64,000 nucleotides of DNA, from assembly GCF_017349315.1 (NCBI RefSeq), contig NZ_JAFMPP010000002.1, forward strand, positions 62,001 through 126,000, written 5' to 3'. This document shows positions 1 through 8,841 of this stretch, one piece after another (positions within the stretch are counted from its first letter, which is position 1; every line of letters begins with the position of its first letter). The position numbers and the translations under genes are program-made. This DNA is from Jiella flava. Lineage in GTDB: Bacteria > Pseudomonadota > Alphaproteobacteria > Rhizobiales > Rhizobiaceae. The notes beneath the pieces were generated by a model that saw only the letters and a list, made by a program, of their open reading frames with translations, did not search any database and was not told where the DNA came from.

Positions 1-72
1 ACCTCCGACAATGACGAGACCGCTGCGATTGACGGCATCGAGGCCGCCGGTTTTGCGGCCGATGGCGGCTAA
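1..72 (+). CDS. C-terminal end of an unidentified protein (partial)
   Basis: Frame 1 is open from the window edge to a TAA at 70-72 and encodes an acidic, Ala/Gly-rich tail of 23 residues (ending AADGG). The 5' part of the gene lies outside the window. Codon use is high-GC and looks coding, but no domain is visible and the protein cannot be named. The next gene starts about 230 bp downstream in the same direction. Confidence 0.45.
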   Translation, partial: TSDNDETAAIDGIEAAGFAADGG

Positions 73-303
73 GCTGAACTGAGCGGGCCGCGCGTCCCGT
101 GTTGGCGGCTGCGGTCCTTGGCCTGTCGTTCACGCGCGAATTGATCGGCCGGATCTGAAACAATCCGGCCTCGGCGATCGAAATTTTCTTGAAAGAAGCC
201 GGCCGAGCGCTCTCTCAGTCGAGGCCGGTTTCGTCTGCCTGTTGATGCCGAAATGTCGGGGAGGAGCCCCGCGACGCCGGTAAGGTCGACCGAGGAGATG
301 GGA

Positions 304-924
304 ATGAAACGCACATCCGCAGCAGCGCTCGCGGGCGCCGTCACCATGGCGCTGGGGTTGGCCGGCATTGCTTCGTCGGCTGGCGCGCAGAAGACCGAGA
401 CGGCGATCTTCGCCGGCGGGTGCTTCTGGTGTGTGGAGAGCGACTTCGATCATGTGAAGGGCGTGCTCGACACGACCTCCGGCTATATCGGCGGCCAGAT
501 CCAGAATCCGACCTACGAGAACCATCCCGGCTTCCGCGAGGCGGTGCGCATCACCTTTGATCCGTCGAAGGTCAGCTACAAGCAGCTCCTGACAGCCTAT
601 TGGCATTCGGTCGATCCGACCGATGGCGGCGGCCAGTTCTGCGATCGCGGCCATTCCTACACCACCGCGATTTACGCGACATCGAAGACCCAGTTGAAGG
701 AAGCCGAGTCCTCGGAGGTTCAGGTGAAGAAGGATCTCGGCACGGTGGCGACGGCGATTGCCATGGCGCCGACGTTCTGGCCGGCGGAGGGCTATCACCA
801 GAACTACTATCAGAAGAACCCGCTGAAATATCGGTTCTACCGGACCGGATGTGGCCGCAATGCGCGGGTCAAGCAGATCTGGGGCGACAAGGCCTATATG
901 GGTATCGGCGAGCATATGGGCTGA
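304..924 (+). CDS. msrA: Exported peptide-methionine (S)-S-oxide reductase MsrA
   Basis: Reduces methionine-S-sulfoxide in oxidised proteins, using thioredoxin-type reductant. The family signature GCFWC with the catalytic Cys lies about 40 residues from the start, followed by the typical MsrA core (SGYIGG, YWHSVDPT, AEGYHQNYY). I chose ATG 304 rather than the upstream GTG/ATG codons because GAGGAG at 292-297 is spaced 6 bases from it and because the resulting N-terminus is a signal peptide (Lys/Arg start, long Ala/Leu stretch, cleavage after AGA). This implies a periplasmic or membrane-anchored enzyme rather than the usual cytosolic form. Length is 206 aa, normal for the family. No msrB lies beside it. 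Function is secure; export is inferred from the N-terminus. Confidence 0.93.
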   Translation: MKRTSAAALAGAVTMALGLAGIASSAGAQKTETAIFAGGCFWCVESDFDHVKGVLDTTSGYIGGQIQNPTYENHPGFREAVRITFDPSKVSYKQLLTAYWHSVDPTDGGGQFCDRGHSYTTAIYATSKTQLKEAESSEVQVKKDLGTVATAIAMAPTFWPAEGYHQNYYQKNPLKYRFYRTGCGRNARVKQIWGDKAYMGIGEHMG

Positions 925-1216
925 CGGTGGCGGGGAGCCTGGTGCAGCGCCCGCGCAAGGCGCCGTTGAGCCTCACCGATTGAGCGGCTTTGTCACGATC
1001 TCGCCGGCCGGCTGGTTGGACGGCCGTGTCAGCGCGTCGACGACGGCGCGCTGGGCGGTCGCGTTGCCGATCCGCCGATGATCAGCATCGCTTTCAGCAG
1101 GCGCTCTCGTTGTCACTTTTGCCGTCGATCTCGTTCAGGTCACGCGACACACGCAACCGCAGATCGGCTGCCAACGCCCTGGCCGAGACCCACTGTCGCG
1201 CATCGCTCATAGAGGC
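925..1216. other. Intergenic stretch between msrA and dps
   Basis: No convincing gene. Short open frames here lack a ribosome binding site and show no family features. No clear terminator for msrA was found. The dps promoter begins at 1217. Confidence 0.6.
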
Positions 1217-1241
1217 GGAACTTCCTATCCACGGAGCTGTT
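1217..1241 (+). promoter_or_regulatory. EcfG-type (general stress sigma factor) promoter of dps
   Basis: GGAAC at 1217-1221, a 16-base spacer, then TGTT at 1238-1241. This closely fits the alphaproteobacterial EcfG consensus GGAAC-N16/17-CGTT, with one mismatch in the -10 box. It lies about 70 bp upstream of the dps start codon. Dps is a common member of EcfG regulons, which supports the assignment. Inferred from sequence only. Confidence 0.6.
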
Positions 1242-1312
1242 TAGGCCGAACAATTCAAACGCCTGAGCCCCCGCGGCCGGGCGTCGTTTCGACATGTGAA
1301 GGGAGTATTTCG

Positions 1313-1822
1313 ATGGCGAAGGCCAACAAGACCGGCAAGACCAAGCTGCATCCGACCAAGAACCCGATCTCGGAGAACGTCCGCGGCTCGATGGTTGAAC
1401 TGCTGCAGACCCATCTGGCGACGTCGGTCGACATCACCTATCAGACCAAGCAGGCCCACTGGAACGTCAAGGGCATGAATTTCATTGCCGTGCATGAGCT
1501 GTTCGACGATCTGCACGAGGTTGTCGAGGACTATGTCGACACCATCGCCGAACGGCTGACCGCGCTCGGCGGCCAAGCGCACGGCACGGTCCAGGCGGCG
1601 GTGGAGAATTCGATTCTCGATCCCTATCCGCTCGATCTCGTCAAATCCGAAGATCATCTGCGGCGGCTGACCAACTCCTATGCCAAATGGAGCAAGGTGG
1701 TCAAAGAAGGCATCGGCGAGGCGTCCGAGGCGGGCGACGATCTGACCGAAGATCTCCTGACCGAGGTCGGTCGCGGCCTCGACAAGTCGATCTATTTTTT
1801 GGAGAGCCATTTCCAGAGCTGA
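1313..1822 (+). CDS. dps: Dps, DNA-protecting ferritin-like protein
   Basis: Forms a dodecamer that oxidises and stores Fe(II) using H2O2 and binds DNA during starvation and oxidative stress. The ferroxidase ligand region is visible: QAHWNVKG around residue 50 and the Asp/Glu-rich helix FDDLHEVVEDYVDTIAER after it. The Lys-rich N-terminal tail (residues 2-20) is the kind used for DNA binding in Dps. At 169 aa it has the family's usual length. AAGGGAG sits about 8 bases before the ATG. An EcfG-like promoter lies upstream and a strong terminator follows at 1872, so it is probably a single-gene transcript. Confidence 0.95.
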   Translation: MAKANKTGKTKLHPTKNPISENVRGSMVELLQTHLATSVDITYQTKQAHWNVKGMNFIAVHELFDDLHEVVEDYVDTIAERLTALGGQAHGTVQAAVENSILDPYPLDLVKSEDHLRRLTNSYAKWSKVVKEGIGEASEAGDDLTEDLLTEVGRGLDKSIYFLESHFQS

Positions 1823-1871
1823 TGGCGCGGCGCCGGGCTGACAAGTCCGGGGAGCGTCCTATCCTTTTTGA

Positions 1872-1898
1872 AGGGCGGCGCATTGCGTCGCCCTTTTT
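1872..1898 (+). terminator. Rho-independent terminator of dps
   Basis: GGGCGGCG, loop CATTG, CGTCGCCC (8 bp stem with one G-U pair) followed by five T. It sits 50 bases after the dps stop codon and just before the antiporter start, which argues against the upstream in-frame start codons of the next gene. Confidence 0.85.
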
Positions 1899-1921
1899 CA
1901 TGCTCCGCCCGGAGACTGGCC

Positions 1922-3211
1922 ATGCTCTCGCTGTTCGATCTCGCTGCACTGTTGCTGACGCTCTCGGCCGGCTTTGGCTATCTCAACAAGCGCTATCTGT
2001 GCCTGCCGAGCAATGCGGGGCTGCTCATCCTGGCGCTGCTCGCCGCGATTGTGCTCCTGGCGCTCGACAAGCTGGTGCCGGGGCTGGGCTTTCCCGAACA
2101 GATCAAAGAGACCGTCGCCTCGATCGACTTCAACGAGACGCTGATGGAGGGCATGCTCGGCTTCCTGCTTTTTGCCGGCGCACTGCATGTCGATTGGGAC
2201 GCCTTGAAATCGCGAAGCCTGTCGGTCGGGCTGATGGCCACTTTCGGCGTTCTGATTTCGACGGCGATCTGCGGCACGGGCTTCTATTACCTCGCCGGCT
2301 TTGTCGGCCTGCCGATCGGTTACAGCTGGGCGTTGGTCTTCGGCGCGCTGATCTCGCCAACCGATCCGGTCGCGGTGTTGGCGACGCTGAAGTCGATGAG
2401 CGGGGTGCCGAAGCGGCTCGAAATCGACATGGCCGGCGAGTCGCTGTTCAACGACGGCGTCGGTGTCGTGGTCTTCGGCATTTTGCTGTCGGTCGCGACT
2501 GGGGAGGGCGGCGGCCACCTCTCGCTGGAGCTGGCGCTGGAGCATTTCGCCGTCGAGGCGCTCGGCGGTGCGCTGTTCGGCGTGCTGACCGGCTATATCG
2601 CCTATCGCATGATGCTGAAGATCGACGACTATCCGGTCGAGGTGATGATCTCCATCGCGCTGGTGATGGGCACCTATGCCGCAGCCCACAATCTTGGCCT
2701 GTCCGGTCCGATCGCCGTCGTCGTCGCCGGCCTGCTCATCGGCGAGCGCGGGGTCGCCTATGCCATGAGTGATCTGACCCAGCGCTATCTGCACGGATTC
2801 TGGACGCTGATCGACGACATTCTCAATGCCGTCCTGTTCATGCTGATCGGGCTTGAACTTCTGGTGATCTCGTTTGGCTGGGAGAATGCGGTCCTCGGTC
2901 TCTTGACCATTCCGCTGGTGCTCGTCGCCCGATTCTTCTCGGTCTATCTGCCGTTTCAGATCGTCCGGCTACGGGAGCGGTTTTCGCGCGGCATCGTCGC
3001 GGCGCTGACCTGGGGCGGCGTCCGTGGCGGTATCTCGATTGCCCTGGCGCTGTCGCTCCCAGCCGGGACGGAGCGCAATCTGATTGTCACTGCGACCTAT
3101 TCCGTCGTCGTCTTTTCCGTGCTGGTCCAGGGACTGACGCTCGAAGCACTGGTCAAGCGCGCGGTGCGGCCGGAGCAGGCGGCATCTGCCGAAGCGCCGC
3201 AGGGCGAATAG
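1922..3211 (+). CDS. CPA1-family Na+(K+)/H+ antiporter
   Basis: Inner-membrane cation/proton exchanger for pH and Na+ homeostasis. The protein (429 aa) has about 12 hydrophobic segments. CPA1 landmarks are visible: ALISPTDPVAV (transport-site DP pair) near residue 150 and GESLFNDGVGVVVF near 180, plus TWGGVRGGISIALALSLP near 380, a conserved CPA1 C-terminal helix. The start at 1922 has GGAG 7 bases upstream; a longer reading frame from 1868 would run through the dps terminator hairpin. It stands alone between two terminators. Whether Na+ or K+ is the main substrate cannot be told from the sequence. Confidence 0.9.
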   Translation: MLSLFDLAALLLTLSAGFGYLNKRYLCLPSNAGLLILALLAAIVLLALDKLVPGLGFPEQIKETVASIDFNETLMEGMLGFLLFAGALHVDWDALKSRSLSVGLMATFGVLISTAICGTGFYYLAGFVGLPIGYSWALVFGALISPTDPVAVLATLKSMSGVPKRLEIDMAGESLFNDGVGVVVFGILLSVATGEGGGHLSLELALEHFAVEALGGALFGVLTGYIAYRMMLKIDDYPVEVMISIALVMGTYAAAHNLGLSGPIAVVVAGLLIGERGVAYAMSDLTQRYLHGFWTLIDDILNAVLFMLIGLELLVISFGWENAVLGLLTIPLVLVARFFSVYLPFQIVRLRERFSRGIVAALTWGGVRGGISIALALSLPAGTERNLIVTATYSVVVFSVLVQGLTLEALVKRAVRPEQAASAEAPQGE

Positions 3212-3224
3212 ATGGAATGAAAAC

Positions 3225-3256
3225 GGGCCGCGCAGCGATGCCGCACGGCCCTTTTA
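3225..3256 (+). terminator. Terminator of the antiporter gene
   Basis: GGGCCG-type arm at 3225 pairs with the CGGCCC arm ending at 3251 (9 bp with one internal mismatch), followed by TTTT. It lies between convergent genes (antiporter on plus, aldolase on minus). Confidence 0.65.
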
Positions 3257-3275
3257 TCCGTTTTGCCGATCGTGA

Positions 3276-3929
3276 TCAGGCGATGGTCTGGCCGGTCGCC
3301 TTCCAATCGGCGAGGAACTGCTCCAGGCCCTTGTCGGTCAGCGGATGCTTGACGAGGCCCTTCAGCGTCGCCGGCGGCACCGTCGCAACGTCGGCGCCGA
3401 TCAGGGCGGCCTCGCGCACATGGTTCATGGTGCGCACCGACGCGGCCAGGATTTCCGTCTCGAAGCCGTAATTGTCGTAGATCTGGCGGATGTCGCCGAT
3501 CAGCGCCATGCCGTCGAGATTGATGTCGTCGAGGCGGCCGATGAAGGGCGAGATGAAGGTCGCGCCGGCCTTGGCGGCAAGCAGCGCCTGCACGGCCGAG
3601 AAGCAGAGCGTGACATTGACGAGATAGCCTTCGCCGGTCAGCTCCTTGCAGGCTTTCAGACCATCCATGGTCAGCGGCAGCTTGATGCAGACATTGTCGG
3701 CGATGTCGGCGAGGATCTTGCCCTCGCGGACCATCTCGCCGGCTTCCGTCGCCGTGACTTCGGCCGAGACCGGGCCTTCGACGATGTCGCAGATCTCGGC
3801 GATGATCTCCTTCATCGGCCGGTTGGCCTTCTTGATCAGCGACGGATTGGTGGTCACGCCGTCGAGGAGGCCGGCATCGGCGAGTTCACGGATGTCTGCA
3901 ACGTCTGCGGTGTCGACGAAAAATTTCAT
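3276..3929 (-). CDS. tal: Transaldolase-like fructose-6-phosphate aldolase (small TAL family)
   Basis: Schiff-base class I aldolase of the short (about 215 aa) transaldolase subfamily. It either transfers dihydroxyacetone units in the pentose phosphate pathway or cleaves fructose-6-phosphate. It starts with the family's [21 protein letters not shown] follows near residue 25, the Schiff-base lysine lies in CIKLPLT near residue 83, and the substrate-binding SPFIGRLDD is near 125. Length 217 aa is typical. Transaldolase and F6P-aldolase activities differ by a few active-site residues that I cannot assign with certainty. The gene is divergent from priA with a 210-bp gap. Confidence 0.9.
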   Translation of the reverse strand: MKFFVDTADVADIRELADAGLLDGVTTNPSLIKKANRPMKEIIAEICDIVEGPVSAEVTATEAGEMVREGKILADIADNVCIKLPLTMDGLKACKELTGEGYLVNVTLCFSAVQALLAAKAGATFISPFIGRLDDINLDGMALIGDIRQIYDNYGFETEILAASVRTMNHVREAALIGADVATVPPATLKGLVKHPLTDKGLEQFLADWKATGQTIA

Positions 3930-4139
3930 GAGGGGTGCCCTTTCGATTCCGAACTATCGCCACTGAACGATGTTGGCTTCTTTATCAGCATCGTTGTCTC
4001 AAAGGCCATATGGGATTTCCCAAACGGGTCGAAAACCGGGCTTGGCACTGGCGGCTGGTCGCGACGAAAAGAGCCGTTAGGATTGGCGGTTCGATTCGCC
4101 GGAGTGGTCTGCGTGGTTTGTTTCCGCCGGCGACTGGAC

Positions 4140-6347
4140 ATGCGATTGGGAGCCCCGTTGAACCTCACCGACCAGCTCTTTCCCGAAACCATCGTGCCGG
4201 TGCTGGTGCCGTTGCCGAGCGATCGGCCCTATTCCTACACGGTTCCTGAGGGAATGGCGGTGCGGCCCGGTGCGATCGTTCAGGTACCGCTTGGGCCGCG
4301 GCAGGTCGCGGGGGTCGTTTGGGACGGTCCGATCGATGCTATCGACGCGAAGAAATTACGGCCGATCACCCATGTCTTCGAGTGCCCACCGCTGGACGAG
4401 ACGATGCGGCGATTCATTGATTGGGTGGCCGAATATACGCTGTCGCCGCCCGGTCTCGTCGTGCGCATGGCCTTACGCGCGCCGGCGGCTTTTGATCCGG
4501 AGCCCTGGATCACGGGCATCGAGGCGACGGGGGAGGCGCCTGACCGGCTGACCGCAGCGCGGCAACGGGTCATCGCGGCTGCAGAGGAGGCCCACGCCTG
4601 GTCGAAGAGCGGCCTTGCCCATGCAGCCGGCGTCAGCGTGTCGGTCGTCGACGGGCTGATCAAGCAGAATGTCTTTCGCATCACGCGCTTTCCGCCGCCG
4701 CCGGCCGTCGCCGAGCCCGATACCGGCTATGGCCGGGCGACGCTGAGCCCGGATCAGGCGAAGGCTGCGGGCGATCTTGTCGCCGCCGTCGAGCAGGCGA
4801 GCTTCGCGCCGATCCTCCTCGAAGGCGCCACCGGCTCCGGCAAGACCGAGGTCTATTTCGAAGCGGTGGCGAGCGCTCTCGATCAAGGCAAGCAGGTGCT
4901 GATTCTCTTGCCCGAGATCGCGTTGACCCAGAGCTTCATCGACCGTTTTGACGCCCGCTTCGGCGCGCCGCCGGCCGAATGGCATTCGGACGTGCCGCCG
5001 CGACGGCGCGAGGCGATCTGGCGGCAGGTCGCCGAAGGCCGCGTGCGGATCGTCGCCGGTGCCCGCTCGTCACTGTTTCTGCCGTTCCAGGAACTTGGCC
5101 TGATCGTCGTCGACGAGGAGCATGACCCGGCCTACAAGCAAGAGGACCGCACATTCTATCACGCCCGCGACATGGCGGTGGTGCGCGCCTCGCTCGGCGG
5201 ATTTCCGGTCGTTCTCGCCTCGGCGACGCCGTCGGTCGAAACCCGTGTCAATGCCGGTAGCGGCCGCTACGCCCATGTGCGGCTGAAGGCCCGCCACGGC
5301 GATGCCGCCTTGCCGGAACTCGCGCTCGTCGACATGCGCCGCCATCCACCGGCGCGTGGACGCTTCGTCTCGCCGGTGTTGGCGACCGAGATCAAGAAAA
5401 CACTGCAGCGCGGCGAACAGACGCTGCTCTTTCTCAACCGGCGCGGCTATGCGCCGCTGACGCTTTGCCGGGTTTGCGGCCATCGCTTCCAGTGCCACAA
5501 TTGCTCGACCTGGCTGGTGGACCACCGCCTGCGCGGCATCTTGCAATGCCACCATTGCGGCTTCTCGATGGGGCGGCCGGAAGCCTGTCCGGAATGTGGC
5601 ACGCTCGATCATCTCGTCGCCTGTGGCCCGGGTGTGGAGCGGATCGCCGAGGAAATCGTCGAGGACTTTCCCGACGCTCGCACCATCGTCCTGTCGTCCG
5701 ACATTGCCGGTGGTCCGCGGCGTCTGCGTCGGGAGCTCGAAGCGGTCGCCGATGGTGAGGCGGATATCGTGATCGGCACGCAACTCGTCGCCAAGGGGCA
5801 TCACTTCCCGAAAATGACGCTGGTCGGCGCGATCGACGCCGATCTCGGCTTGGCGAATGGCGATCCGCGTGCCGCCGAGCGGACCTTTCAGCTGCTCCAT
5901 CAGGTGACCGGCCGGGCGGGCCGCACGGGTCTGGCCAGCCATGGGCTGATCCAGACCTTCCAGCCGCAGCATCCGGTGATGCAGGCGCTCATCGCCGGCG
6001 ATCCGGAAAACTTTTATGAAAGCGAGATCGACGAGCGTCGGCGCAGCGCCCTGCCGCCCTTCGGACGGCTCACGGCGATCATCGTTTCGGCCGACACCCG
6101 CGCCGACGCCGAGAACCACGCCCGCGAGATTCGCAAGGCCGCGCCGGAGGCGCCGGAGATCGAAATGCTCGGGCCGGCCGAGGCGCCGCTCGCCGTGGTG
6201 CGGGGGCGCCACCGCTTTCGCCTGCTCGTCGAGGCGACGCGGCGGGCGCCGATCCAGAGCTATCTGCGGGCGACCTTCGCAAAGGCGCCGCGGCCGCGCG
6301 GCTCGGTTCAGGTGCAGATCGACGTGGACCCGCAGAGCTTTCTATGA
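4140..6347 (+). CDS. priA: Primosomal protein N' (PriA), replication restart helicase
   Basis: Superfamily 2 DNA helicase that recognises stalled forks and reloads the replisome. In order: N-terminal 3'-end-binding domain (LPSDRPYSYTVPEG), Walker A GATGSGKTE near residue 228, DEEH box near 324, a zinc-binding insert with cysteine pairs CRVC, CHNC, CHHC and CPEC between residues about 442 and 493, then helicase motifs (IGTQLVAKGHHFP, QVTGRAGR) and a PriA C-terminal domain. All eight zinc cysteines are present. Length is 735 aa, as usual. The reading frame stays open far upstream (to 3345) but that part is antisense to the aldolase gene; ATG 4140 gives the normal N-terminus. It is followed closely by a secreted unknown protein. 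Confidence 0.95.
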   Translation: MRLGAPLNLTDQLFPETIVPVLVPLPSDRPYSYTVPEGMAVRPGAIVQVPLGPRQVAGVVWDGPIDAIDAKKLRPITHVFECPPLDETMRRFIDWVAEYTLSPPGLVVRMALRAPAAFDPEPWITGIEATGEAPDRLTAARQRVIAAAEEAHAWSKSGLAHAAGVSVSVVDGLIKQNVFRITRFPPPPAVAEPDTGYGRATLSPDQAKAAGDLVAAVEQASFAPILLEGATGSGKTEVYFEAVASALDQGKQVLILLPEIALTQSFIDRFDARFGAPPAEWHSDVPPRRREAIWRQVAEGRVRIVAGARSSLFLPFQELGLIVVDEEHDPAYKQEDRTFYHARDMAVVRASLGGFPVVLASATPSVETRVNAGSGRYAHVRLKARHGDAALPELALVDMRRHPPARGRFVSPVLATEIKKTLQRGEQTLLFLNRRGYAPLTLCRVCGHRFQCHNCSTWLVDHRLRGILQCHHCGFSMGRPEACPECGTLDHLVACGPGVERIAEEIVEDFPDARTIVLSSDIAGGPRRLRRELEAVADGEADIVIGTQLVAKGHHFPKMTLVGAIDADLGLANGDPRAAERTFQLLHQVTGRAGRTGLASHGLIQTFQPQHPVMQALIAGDPENFYESEIDERRRSALPPFGRLTAIIVSADTRADAENHAREIRKAAPEAPEIEMLGPAEAPLAVVRGRHRFRLLVEATRRAPIQSYLRATFAKAPRPRGSVQVQIDVDPQSFL

Positions 6348-6391
6348 GACATGCGGGAAGCAAGGGGCTACAGTGGGAGGACCGTTGCGTT

Positions 6392-7000
6392 ATGAGGAGG
6401 ATACAGGAACGAGCATTGCGGGGACTGGGATTGACCGCCGCTCTGACTCTTTTCAGTGCTGGGACTGCGGTCGCGGCGCAGCCAAGCGGCATGAAGCTCG
6501 ATGCCTCGCCGTTTGTCGCGGCCGCGCCGGGCCAAAATCAAGATGCCTCGCCCGACCTGACGCCGCGCGGCCTCGACCTCGGCGAGCTCGACTGGGCACC
6601 GATCGCGAGCCGCTGCGCCTTCGTGCGCATGGCCGGCTCCGCGGATTCGAACCAGCAAGCCATTCCGGAACCCGGCCAATCCTCTTCCAAGGCAAACGGC
6701 TACGGTCGCTTCGTCTTCGTGACGATGCTCGCCGACGCGAGCGGCGGCGCGCCGCCGCTCGAACGTGGCTATGTGATGGCCAACGGCCTCGTCCGGGAGC
6801 TCGAAAAGGGCAAGACGGCCGCTGGCAAGACCGGCACGGTGATGACCGTCTGGCGCTCGGCCGGCGAGCCACGGATCAGCGTCAATCTCGATCTGTCGGG
6901 AGTCGAGCAGGTGTCCGGCCACGCCGAATATGAGGGCGAGATGACCGTGTTCTGGGGCGACAAGAAGGAAGCTGTGCCGGTGCGCGGCCGTTGCAATTGA
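6392..7000 (+). CDS. Secreted protein of unknown function
   Basis: Not recognised. The predicted protein (202 aa) starts with a clear signal peptide (MRRIQERALRGLGL, then a hydrophobic run, cleavage near AVAA). The mature part has two cysteines (one in ASRCAFVR, one at the C-terminal RGRCN) that could form a disulfide, and a beta-rich pattern with a Gln/Ser/Pro linker around residue 85. I prefer ATG 6392, 11 bases after GGGAGG, over ATG 6344, which overlaps the priA stop but would bury the signal peptide. It probably lies in one transcript with priA. A lipid-free periplasmic protein is the best guess for location. Confidence 0.7.
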   Translation: MRRIQERALRGLGLTAALTLFSAGTAVAAQPSGMKLDASPFVAAAPGQNQDASPDLTPRGLDLGELDWAPIASRCAFVRMAGSADSNQQAIPEPGQSSSKANGYGRFVFVTMLADASGGAPPLERGYVMANGLVRELEKGKTAAGKTGTVMTVWRSAGEPRISVNLDLSGVEQVSGHAEYEGEMTVFWGDKKEAVPVRGRCN

Positions 7001-7223
7001 TTCGGCACCATTGCCTGGGGATCGCATCACTGATCATCGTCGCTTGGTCCGGTGACGCAGCGTTCGCCGCTGCAAGGGCAACTTGTACCATACCAGACGC
7101 GTTCGAAGGCCGAACCGGTTGCCGTTGACGGTCGGGCGCCCGCTTGTCTCGGGCATCCTTGCCGGCATGCGCTTAGACGGAGGGGCGATCGGCGGCTTGG
7201 GCATCCCAACACGGAGACGAGGG

Positions 7224-7967
7224 ATGAAACGTTTTGAGAACAAACGCGTGGTGATCACCGGCGGCACCAGCGGTATCGGACTTGCCACCGCCAAGCGCAT
7301 CGCCGAAGAGGGCGGCGCGCTGCTTTTGACCGGCAATTCGCCTGAGCATATCGAGGCGACTCGCCGGGCGCTGCCGGAGGCGAAGGTGATCGCCAATGAC
7401 GCCGCGGACCCGATGGGCGCGCCGGCGCTGGCCGAGGCCGTCAAGGCGCATTTCGGCACCATCCACGCGGCGTTTCTCAACGCCGGCTTCGGCTCATTCG
7501 CGACGCTTGACGACGTCGACGCCGAGGATTTCGATCGCCATTACGATTTGAATGTCCGCGGACCGATTCTTCAGACCAAGCATCTCGACCCGCTGATCGA
7601 AGCCGATGGCGCGATCGTTTTGACCGGCTCTGGGACTGCGGCCTCGCCGCGCGAAGACGTGCTGGTCTACGGCTCGACCAAGGCTGCCGTGCGTCAGATC
7701 GCCCGTTCGCTGGCGACCCGGTTCGCGCCGCGCAAAATTCGCGTGAATGTCGTGACACCGGGCCTGACAGAAACCCATTTCCACGATCGCGGCGGCATGG
7801 AAGCTGCGGCGCAGAAGACCTACAAGGCGAATGTCGCCAAGGCGGTGCCGCTCGGTCGCCTCGGCCAGCCCGAGGATGTCGCGGCGGTCGCGTGTTTTCT
7901 GTTGAGCGCCGATGCGGCCTATGTCACGGGGGCCGAATACAAGGTCGATGGCGGCTTGACCATGTGA
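7224..7967 (+). CDS. Short-chain dehydrogenase/reductase (SDR family)
   Basis: Classical NAD(P)-dependent oxidoreductase of 247 aa. The cofactor loop GGTSGIG lies near residue 13, NAG near 82, the catalytic triad is Ser (GSGTAAS), Tyr and Lys in YGSTK near 150, and the PGLTET loop follows. The C-terminal VDGGLTM is the usual SDR ending. No Arg is seen right after the glycine motif, so cofactor preference is uncertain; the substrate is unknown. ATG 7224 has AGACGAGGG just upstream, better than the earlier in-frame start codons. Single-gene context. Confidence 0.88.
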   Translation: MKRFENKRVVITGGTSGIGLATAKRIAEEGGALLLTGNSPEHIEATRRALPEAKVIANDAADPMGAPALAEAVKAHFGTIHAAFLNAGFGSFATLDDVDAEDFDRHYDLNVRGPILQTKHLDPLIEADGAIVLTGSGTAASPREDVLVYGSTKAAVRQIARSLATRFAPRKIRVNVVTPGLTETHFHDRGGMEAAAQKTYKANVAKAVPLGRLGQPEDVAAVACFLLSADAAYVTGAEYKVDGGLTM

Positions 7968-8162
7968 GACTGGACAAAGTGAGACTGGCCGTCGCCGCCG
8001 CGAATCGCCGGCGGATCGCATGACCGTCGCGGTGCCGGGGAGTTCGTGTCCGGCCCAGTTCATGCCGGCCCCTTCGGTTCGAACGCCCTTGGTATGACCC
8101 GCAGACTGGGCCCGAAAGTCGCGCTTCGGGTCGATCGCTTGTACTTTCGCGACCAGGCCGCC

Positions 8163-8261
8163 CCGCGTCCTGTCGGACGCAGAAAGGTCGCTCTCACCTT
8201 TTGAATCGACGCATCGTGCTCTGCCGAAAATCGACTCCGATTTTCGGGCCGATGCTGGAGG
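8163..8261 (-). repeat. Dispersed palindromic intergenic repeat, copy A
   Basis: On the minus strand this matches copies at 47938-48040 and 59901-60003 over about 100 bases. Shared blocks are CAGCATCGGCC, a dyad of CGAAAATCG and CGATTTTCG around four bases, a GATGCG block, GATTCAAAAGGTG and the CTGCGTCCGA dyad. Copy A is the most diverged at the GTCC dyad end. It lies in the gap between the SDR and the DUF1344-like gene. Function unknown. Confidence 0.8.
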
Positions 8262-8303
8262 CCGCCCTGACCTCGTCGAATGGGCGGTAACGCACTGCTT
8301 TGG

Positions 8304-8340
8304 ACAAAAAAAGAGGACCGGAGGCATAGCCTCCGGTCCT
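8304..8340 (-). terminator. Strong terminator for the DUF1344-like gene
   Basis: A perfect 12-bp stem, AGGACCGGAGGC with loop ATA, at 8314-8340. On the minus strand it is followed by a run of seven T. It is about 150 bases past the stop codon of the 8494-8841 gene. Confidence 0.8.
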
Positions 8341-8493
8341 GCTTGGTGCCGACCGGGAGAGGGTGAACCCGGCGGCTGGGGGGGATGTTTGCGAGCCCCG
8401 GATCTTGGGGGGATGTCCGATGGGAGAAGGACGATCCGGTGCGATCGCAACTCACGGCCCGTCAATTAACGCCGACGGGCAATAAGGCGAGGC

Positions 8494-8841
8494 TTACTTG
8501 ACAACCTTCACGGTGGTTGCGGTCCGCTCTTTACCCTTCATGTGGTAGCTAACCTTCACCGTGTCTCCGACCTTCAAGTCAGCGACGACGATCTTCGCCG
8601 GCAGCACAAACGTCTTGCCGTTGGCGAGGGTCAACTTGCCGGTGTCGAGGATCTTGATTTTGCTCGTGCTGACGTGAAGCGCAGCCGTGTGCTTCTTCGC
8701 AACATGCTTGGAGGCCACGTGCACTTTGGCCGCTGGCTTCTTGGCCGCGTCGGTCGACGTGGTGGTCGAAGTCGCAGCGAACGCCGAGGTGCCGACGAGC
8801 AGGCTGGCGGCGAGGGTGAGGGGAAGGGTGAGACTACGCAT
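8494..8841 (-). CDS. Small exported protein, DUF1344-like
   Basis: A 115-aa protein with signal peptide (MRSLTLPLTLAASLLVG, cleavage near AFAA). A Lys/His/Ala-rich linker of about 40 residues follows, then a compact C-terminal domain: KLTLANGKTFVLP, then LKVGDTVKVSY, then a short strand. This layout (NG-T-LP, LKVG-D-VKV) resembles the short periplasmic DUF1344 proteins of Rhizobiales, whose role is unknown. The basic linker (KKPAAKVHVASKHVAKK) may bind anionic polymers or metals; that is a guess. ATG 8841 is chosen because GACGAGG lies 9 bases upstream. It has its own terminator at 8304-8340. Confidence 0.7.
   Translation of the reverse strand: MRSLTLPLTLAASLLVGTSAFAATSTTTSTDAAKKPAAKVHVASKHVAKKHTAALHVSTSKIKILDTGKLTLANGKTFVLPAKIVVADLKVGDTVKVSYHMKGKERTATTVKVVK

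Noticed and set aside
3345-4139. N-terminal extension of PriA by 265 residues
   Set aside because: The extension is antisense to the transaldolase-like gene and low in conserved features; ATG 4140 gives the standard PriA length and N-terminus.
7962-7992. Short direct repeat GTGAGACTGG after the SDR gene
   Set aside because: Two 10-base copies only, probably replication slippage at the stop region; no larger structure around them.
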